DNA of 10,745 nt from Clostridia bacterium (GTDB taxonomy: Bacteria > Bacillota > Clostridia > Oscillospirales > CAG-272), in the NCBI GenBank assembly GCA_900754175.1, contig CAAEBS010000112.1, forward strand, positions 1 to 10,745. Direction: 5' to 3'. The notes beneath the pieces were generated by a model. It worked only from the letters and a program-made list of their open reading frames with translations. It searched no databases and was not told the DNA's origin. The translations under genes and the position numbers were made by a program. Each line of letters begins with the position of its first letter. Position 1 is the stretch's first letter. This document shows positions 7,032 to 10,745 of the stretch, in pieces.

Positions 7032-7068
7032 AAAAAGGGTTTAAAACGAAAGTTTTAAACCCTTTTTT
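7032..7068 (+). terminator. Strong intrinsic terminator, probably bidirectional
   Basis: A perfect 16-bp stem (7032-7047 with 7052-7067) is closed by a GAAA tetraloop. The stem begins with five A and ends in six T, so it can terminate from either side. It lies 45 bases after the propeller gene stop. Confidence 0.9.
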
Positions 7069-7127
7069 GGCGTAACAAAAACATCGGTTGATCTGGTCTG
7101 ACGTGCGGGGAAACCTTCGGATACCAC

Positions 7128-7156
7128 GTTACAAAAGCGGCTTTCCGTGCTATAAT
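7128..7156 (+). promoter_or_regulatory. Extended -10 promoter of the CPBP protease gene
   Basis: TATAAT (7151-7156) is preceded by TGC, an extended -10. A weak -35, GTTACA (7128-7133), sits 17 bases upstream and matches the consensus at four positions. Transcription would start near 7163, close to the ATG at 7189. Confidence 0.75.
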
Positions 7157-7188
7157 GGAAAAAATAGAAACTTGCGAGGACCTGACGA

Positions 7189-7833
7189 ATGGAAAAAACG
7201 AAGAAGAATATCACGGTTTTATGTTGCTCTCTTATCTGCATTGCCGGCGTGACTTTCCTGGTGCAATTTGTCGGTTATATCCATATGGTCTGGCTGAGAA
7301 TCGCCGCTCTGGTCGGCATCAACCTGCTGAACGGGCTGATTGCGTTCCTTGCCATGAAGCTGACCGGGATGAAACTCCATCCCGACTTTGGAAACAAACG
7401 GCAGTACCTGATCGGAACCGGTATCGCTCTGGCGCTTTCCGTCGCCATTGCGGTCATTCCCGCCCTCTGCGGCTTTTCTCTGGTGGGGGAGCATACCGAT
7501 TTTTCCTGGTTCAGGTTTCTTTATAATCTGCTGTTCTGCCTGCTCATCGTCGGTCCCGTAGAAGAATTTGTGTTCAGAGTTTACCTTCAGAATGTGTTTA
7601 TAAGCTTTTTTGACAAACACCGGTGGGTGGGCGTTGTCATTTCCGCTCTTCTGTTCGGTCTGTGGCATATCATCAACGGCAATATCTTTCAGGTACTGTT
7701 CACTTTCGGAATCGGTCTTGTCTTCGGATTTGCCAAGTACAAGATCAGAAAATGCGGCTATGCAGGTGTCGCACTGGGACACGGATTGTATGACTTTCTG
7801 AACGTGCTTGTCAGAATGTTTCTCGTCCGGTAA
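7189..7833 (+). CDS. CPBP family intramembrane glutamic endopeptidase (CAAX protease/Abi type)
   Basis: The start ATG 7189 follows GAGGA (7176-7180) by 8 bases. The 214-residue protein is mostly hydrophobic, with about six membrane segments. The three signature motifs are present in order: EEFVFR (E125, E126, R130), FGLWH (H160) and HGLYDFLN (H198). These residues form the catalytic and structural core of the CPBP superfamily, which includes Rce1-like prenyl-protein proteases and proteins linked to bacteriocin self-immunity. Nothing nearby looks like a bacteriocin or prenylated substrate, so the target is unknown. The gene stands alone with its own promoter and ends five bases from the stop codon of the convergent AraC-type gene; no terminator is visible between them. 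Confidence 0.85.
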   Translation: MEKTKKNITVLCCSLICIAGVTFLVQFVGYIHMVWLRIAALVGINLLNGLIAFLAMKLTGMKLHPDFGNKRQYLIGTGIALALSVAIAVIPALCGFSLVGEHTDFSWFRFLYNLLFCLLIVGPVEEFVFRVYLQNVFISFFDKHRWVGVVISALLFGLWHIINGNIFQVLFTFGIGLVFGFAKYKIRKCGYAGVALGHGLYDFLNVLVRMFLVR

Positions 7834-7838
7834 GCGCT

Positions 7839-8585
7839 CTACCCCTTCTCTGCCAACCGTTTTCTGTACGCTTTCGGGCTTACGCCGTATTCGCTTCTGA
7901 ACATGGACGACAGCTGGGCGCTGTTGGAAAAGCCGCAACGGTAGGCGATCTCGGTGATCGTCAGCTCCGGATTTTCCAGCAGACTCCGGACGTTTTCAAG
8001 CCTTGTCACGGTGAGAAATCTTTGCGGCGACATCCCCGTTTTTTCTTTGAATACCCGGCGGAAATAGTTTTCGCTGTAATGATTCAGCCTTGCCAGGTCG
8101 CCAAAGTGAATTCTGCCGCTGTAATTCTCTTTTATAAATTCCACGCTGAACGCTATGTTGTTCCCTGCGCTTGCCCTTTCCGTGTTTCCGGCTCTCCGGA
8201 GCAGAAGCACGAGCTGCGTTGCAAGCGCCTGCGCCATTGCTTCATATTCCGCCGGCTTGTCCAGAAGCTCTTTTATCATAAGCCGGAATACCTTCTGCAT
8301 CTCCATATTTTCCGGGGAATCGTACACGCCGGCTTTCAGCGGGCAGTCGGTGTCAAGCCCGACGTATGCCAGGCACCCGTCGGTATCGTGTCTTTCGTTA
8401 TGCAGGACTTTCGGCGGAATCACGGCAAGGCTCCCCGGCTTTATTTTATATTCGGCACCGCCTATCACGGTAAGCCCGGTCGCCTCTATGTAATAAATGA
8501 TCTCATAGCAGTTGTGCTCGTGAAACGAGACCCGATATCCCGCCCGGTGCGTATCCTTATAATAAAATTTTATCCCTGTTTTCAT
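7839..8585 (-). CDS. AraC family transcriptional regulator with N-terminal cupin sensor
   Basis: The 248-residue protein starts at ATG 8585 with a modest AGGCAGGG site upstream. The N-terminal half is a cupin-type ligand pocket: FHEHNCYEIIYYIEA (H22, H24, E28), then PGSLAVIPPKVLHN (H62). The C-terminal hundred residues contain the two helix-turn-helix motifs of AraC/XylS proteins: FGDLARLNHYSENYFRRVFKE (about 161-181) and ITEIAYRCGFSNSAQLSSMFR (about 210-230), ending in the usual GVSPKAYRK. Such regulators usually sense a sugar or related small molecule and activate adjacent genes. It is transcribed away from the nucleoside hydrolase gene across a 141-base divergent region, so that gene is its likely target. 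The inducer cannot be read from sequence. Confidence 0.9.
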   Translation of the reverse strand: MKTGIKFYYKDTHRAGYRVSFHEHNCYEIIYYIEATGLTVIGGAEYKIKPGSLAVIPPKVLHNERHDTDGCLAYVGLDTDCPLKAGVYDSPENMEMQKVFRLMIKELLDKPAEYEAMAQALATQLVLLLRRAGNTERASAGNNIAFSVEFIKENYSGRIHFGDLARLNHYSENYFRRVFKEKTGMSPQRFLTVTRLENVRSLLENPELTITEIAYRCGFSNSAQLSSMFRSEYGVSPKAYRKRLAEKG

Positions 8586-8617
8586 ATTTTCCCTGCCTTT
8601 TACGGAGTGTCAGAATT

Positions 8618-8646
8618 ATTATACTCCAAAATACCGGAACCGTCAA
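8618..8646 (-). promoter_or_regulatory. Promoter of the AraC-type regulator gene
   Basis: On the minus strand TTGACG (8646-8641) and TATAAT (8623-8618) are separated by 17 bases. Transcription would begin about 25 bases before the regulator's ATG at 8585. Confidence 0.8.
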
Positions 8647-8675
8647 GATTGTATAAAGAAATGCACGGATTCTGA

Positions 8676-8704
8676 TTGTATTTCCCCATACTCCGTGCTA
8701 AAAT
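8676..8704 (+). promoter_or_regulatory. Extended -10 promoter of the nucleoside hydrolase gene
   Basis: TAAAAT (8699-8704), preceded by TGC, has a poor -35, TTGTAT (8676-8681), at 17 bases. A weak -35 suits activation by the divergent AraC-type regulator. Confidence 0.6.
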
Positions 8705-8726
8705 ATATAAAAAACGGAGGAAAAAC

Positions 8727-9659
8727 ATGAATAACAGAACAGGCAACATAAAAAAGATTCCGGTCATCATAGACACCGACATCGGAAACGATATCGACGA
8801 CACCTTTGCGCTTTGCTTTGCCCTGCTGAGGGAAGAGCTGGATATCCGGCTTGTCACAACGGTCCTCGGCGACCCGGTCTATTCGGCAAAGATCATCGCA
8901 CAAATGAACGAGCGTTGCGGCAAAGGAACGATTGACATCGGGCTTGGAAAATGCGGCGCCAGACCGGCAATGTATCAGCAGGACTGGGTGGAGAATTACG
9001 ACCTCTCCTCCTATCCGGGCAGAATATATGAGGACGGCGTGGCGCAAATGATAAACGTGATCCGCCAAAGCGAAAAGACGGTTACCATTCTCGCCATGGG
9101 TCCCTGCGCCAACCTTGCCGAGGCAATCCGCCGCAGCCCGGATATATCGGACAAAGTGCGGGTGATTGCCGTTTTCGGCGGGCTGTTCCGTGGTTATTTC
9201 GGCAAGGAACCCTGCCCCGAATACAACGTCCATAAGGACGTGGAAGCCGCAAGAACCTTTCTCGCCGGCTACAAAAATATATGGATCTCCCCCATCGACA
9301 CGTTTTTCGACGTGGTGCTCGACCGGGAACGCTATCAGCGCCTCGCCAAGTGCCGGAAAAGCAGTCCTGCGGTCGGTGCACTCCTTGAAAATTTCGGAAT
9401 CTGGTGCAAAAATTTTCCGGACTGGAAAGACAAAGTGCAGGACCACACCCCGGCGCTTTGCGATGCGATCTTAGTCTATCTGGCAATCACCGACGAGGGG
9501 CTGGTCAGCCAAACCTATCCCATAGAAATCGAGGACAACGGGCTTACCCGGGTAAGCGAAACCGGCATACCGGTAAAGGTTGCCATTGCCTGGAGCAACA
9601 AGGAACGGATGCTTGATTTTCTCACCGATACCTATTGTGCTTCGGCAAGAGGGCGCTGA
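8727..9659 (+). CDS. Inosine-uridine nucleoside hydrolase family protein
   Basis: The start ATG 8727 follows GGAGG at 8716-8720 by 6 bases. The 310-residue protein is of normal family length (about 310-330). It has the N-terminal calcium-binding cluster DTDIGNDIDD (residues 16-25), the central ILAMGPCANLAEAI motif (about 121-134), and PEYNVHKDVEAA (164-175) with E165, N167 and D171 at family ligand positions. Near the C-terminus the usual HD pair, catalytic histidine then calcium-binding aspartate, appears as CD (C245, D246). This suggests a variant subgroup in which cysteine replaces the histidine. Family members cleave the N-glycosidic bond of ribonucleosides to ribose and base in the cytoplasm; the substrate here is uncertain. 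It is the likely target of the divergent AraC-type regulator. Confidence 0.85.
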   Translation: MNNRTGNIKKIPVIIDTDIGNDIDDTFALCFALLREELDIRLVTTVLGDPVYSAKIIAQMNERCGKGTIDIGLGKCGARPAMYQQDWVENYDLSSYPGRIYEDGVAQMINVIRQSEKTVTILAMGPCANLAEAIRRSPDISDKVRVIAVFGGLFRGYFGKEPCPEYNVHKDVEAARTFLAGYKNIWISPIDTFFDVVLDRERYQRLAKCRKSSPAVGALLENFGIWCKNFPDWKDKVQDHTPALCDAILVYLAITDEGLVSQTYPIEIEDNGLTRVSETGIPVKVAIAWSNKERMLDFLTDTYCASARGR

Positions 9660-9676
9660 CAACATAAAACTTTACC

Positions 9677-9705
9677 TTGACAATCCCCCGTTGCTGTGCT
9701 ATACT
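9677..9705 (+). promoter_or_regulatory. Promoter of the polysaccharide deacetylase gene
   Basis: TTGACA (9677-9682) and TATACT (9700-9705) have 17-base spacing, with an extended TGC before the -10. The site lies wholly in the 82-base gap after the nucleoside hydrolase gene, so the deacetylase can be expressed on its own. Confidence 0.8.
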
Positions 9706-9741
9706 TTATAAAAATCCGATTCATGCAACGAGGTGACTTTT

Positions 9742-10446
9742 ATGTGGAACAAAAAAACAAAGGCTGTGACTTTCAGCTTTGACGACGGGGTAACGCAGGA
9801 TGTGCGGTTGATCGAAATACTGAACCGCTACGGGCTGAAAGCCACTTTCAATATCAACTCTTCTCGCCTTGGATTAAAGAGCCAGATAACCCGCAACGGC
9901 GTGGAAGTCTCGCATATCAAGAACAAGGCAAAGGACGTTGCCCGCATCTATGCGGGACACGAGGTTGCCGTGCACACCCTGACGCATCCCAACCTGACCG
10001 AGCAGGACGACGACACGGTGATCTATCAGGTGGAGTCCGACCGGCAAAAGCTTTCCGAGCTTTGCGGCTACGAGGTTATCGGTATGGCATACCCCTGCGG
10101 CGGCGTCAATAACGACGACCGGGTGGCAAAAATCATCCGGGAAAACACCGGCGTCCGCTATTCCCGCACCATTACCTCTACCTACAATTTTGAACCGCAG
10201 GAAAACCTGTACCGCTTCAACCCCACGGTGTATTACATTGAGGTGGAAAAGCTGTTTGAGCTGGGGCAGAAATTTCTGGAGCTTCCCGACGACGGGCAGG
10301 ACCGGATCTTCTACATCTGGGGACACAGCTATGAAATGGACGCCGGATATATTTCGTGGGAGAAATTCGAGGAATTCTGCCGCATGATCTCCGGACACGA
10401 GGATATCTTCTACGGCACCAACAAGGAAGTGCTGTTGGCACACTGA
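9742..10446 (+). CDS. Polysaccharide deacetylase (NodB/CE4) family protein, short and without signal peptide
   Basis: The start ATG 9742 follows GAGGTGA (9730-9736) by 5 bases, and a longer start at 9733 would overlap that site. The 234-residue protein opens directly into the NodB fold with TFSFDDG (10-16; D14 and D15 as base and metal ligand). HEVAVHTLTH (73-82) supplies the metal histidines H78 and H82. The third motif reads MAYPCGG (115-121), without the arginine common in chitin or peptidoglycan deacetylases. YIWGHSYE (191-198) gives a late histidine H195. With no signal peptide or membrane segment it should be cytoplasmic, which does not fit wall modification and suggests action on a small intracellular N-acetyl substrate or a related carbohydrate. 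It may belong to the same catabolic set as the preceding hydrolase; that is inference. Confidence 0.85.
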   Translation: MWNKKTKAVTFSFDDGVTQDVRLIEILNRYGLKATFNINSSRLGLKSQITRNGVEVSHIKNKAKDVARIYAGHEVAVHTLTHPNLTEQDDDTVIYQVESDRQKLSELCGYEVIGMAYPCGGVNNDDRVAKIIRENTGVRYSRTITSTYNFEPQENLYRFNPTVYYIEVEKLFELGQKFLELPDDGQDRIFYIWGHSYEMDAGYISWEKFEEFCRMISGHEDIFYGTNKEVLLAH

Positions 10447-10460
10447 ATCCCATAAAAAGC

Positions 10461-10506
10461 GCCACGGTAACGAACGCATCGTTCGGAAACCGTGGCAGTT
10501 TTTTAT
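10461..10506. terminator. Bidirectional intrinsic terminator
   Basis: Outer arms GCCACGGT (10461-10468) and ACCGTGGC (10489-10496) surround an inner stem CGAAC/GTTCG (10471-10475 and 10481-10485). A T tract follows on the plus side and an A tract precedes it (AAAAA before the stem), so it can end both the deacetylase transcript and the minus-strand remnant to its right. Confidence 0.85.
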
Positions 10507-10607
10507 TTTTTGCCGTTCAGAATATCCTGAACCAGTGCATGGATATGCTGAATCTGCGTATCGGTCAAGCCCTCTGCGGAAACGCTTGCCATTGGGGTAA
10601 AAGGCAT
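10503..10607 (-). pseudogene. 3' remnant of a minus-strand gene of unknown function
   Basis: On the minus strand an open frame ends at TAA 10505-10503, just before the terminator. It encodes, from ATG 10607, a 34-residue tail containing GLTDTQIQHIHALVQDILNG. The composition is protein-like (an amphipathic helix and a C-terminal GKK), but no ribosome binding site stands close to the ATG. The same frame stays open to the right into the dispersed repeat at 10631, where it meets a TGA. The 5' part of the gene therefore appears lost at or near the repeat. A free small protein is less likely but not excluded. I do not recognise the family. Confidence 0.4.
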
Positions 10608-10630
10608 ATTAAGTTGCCGTCTTTCCCTTA

Positions 10631-10699
10631 GTAGATCCCGACCTGCGGTCGCCCTGCGGGTTCGACTCCGGGCTTCGCCCTCCGCTCAGGATGACACGA
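10631..10699. repeat. GC-rich dispersed intergenic repeat
   Basis: This stretch runs from GTAGATCCCGAC to CTCAGGATGACACGAG and contains staggered near-repeats of about 12-14 bases built on CTGCGGxTCGxC and TCCGGGCTTCGCC. Its ends resemble the widespread GGATCTTTCGACTCCG...CTCAGGATGAC type repeat found between genes in many bacteria. Only one copy is in the window. The last bases (10700-10745) hold a dyad, ACTAAA-G-TTTAGT (10716-10728), but no recognisable gene. Confidence 0.55.
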
Positions 10700-10745
10700 G
10701 AGGCGGAAATGTTCGACTAAAGTTTAGTTTTACGCTGGATTTCCG

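Noticed and set aside
7189..7833. CPBP (Abi-like) protein as part of a phage defence or bacteriocin system
   Set aside because: No bacteriocin, toxin or other defence gene is next to it, and the superfamily is common as isolated housekeeping genes.
8643..9446. Minus-strand frame opposite the nucleoside hydrolase
   Set aside because: The plus-strand frame carries clear family motifs; the reverse frame has none and covers the divergent promoter region.

Overview
The window looks like a piece of a Gram-positive Clostridia chromosome, probably from a gut or rumen species. The reasons are AGGAGG-type ribosome binding sites before almost every gene, sigma-A promoters with 17-bp spacing, GAAA-looped intrinsic terminators, a surface protein built from GAGIGGG repeats and CxxC modules, and a mobilization module of the type carried by Firmicutes integrative elements. 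I cannot name the species.

Region 1 (1-2364) holds the 3' part of a large membrane-anchored surface protein and its terminator. Region 2 (2395-4254) is the wreck of a mobilizable or conjugative element. It contains a RepA/RecA-like AAA ATPase gene with its middle deleted, a spacer rich in hairpins and repeats that may hold the transfer origin, an intact MobC accessory gene, and a relaxase gene cut off after its catalytic domain. The relaxase meets, tail to tail, a MepA-like MATE efflux gene (4226-5440, minus strand) that has itself lost its C-terminal end. One breakpoint near 4252 truncates both genes.

Region 3 (5441-5945) is a divergent control region. On the minus strand it has a perfect-consensus promoter, a structured leader that is a candidate guanidine-IV (mepA motif) riboswitch, an intrinsic terminator, and a 16-codon upstream ORF ahead of the MATE gene. 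On the plus strand it has the promoter of a membrane-anchored beta-propeller-like protein (5946-6986).

Region 4 (7128-10506) contains a CPBP intramembrane protease, a convergent AraC-type regulator, a divergently transcribed nucleoside hydrolase and a NodB-type polysaccharide deacetylase, each with its own recognisable promoter where transcription starts. The regulator, hydrolase and deacetylase may form a small catabolic neighbourhood, but their operon and substrate are inferred only. The window ends with a bidirectional terminator, the 3' tail of a broken minus-strand gene, and a dispersed GC-rich repeat.

No complete new multi-gene system is evident. The most interesting signals are the multi-layer MATE leader, the double truncation at the relaxase/MATE junction, and an extended -10 motif (GTGnTATAAT) shared by five promoters.
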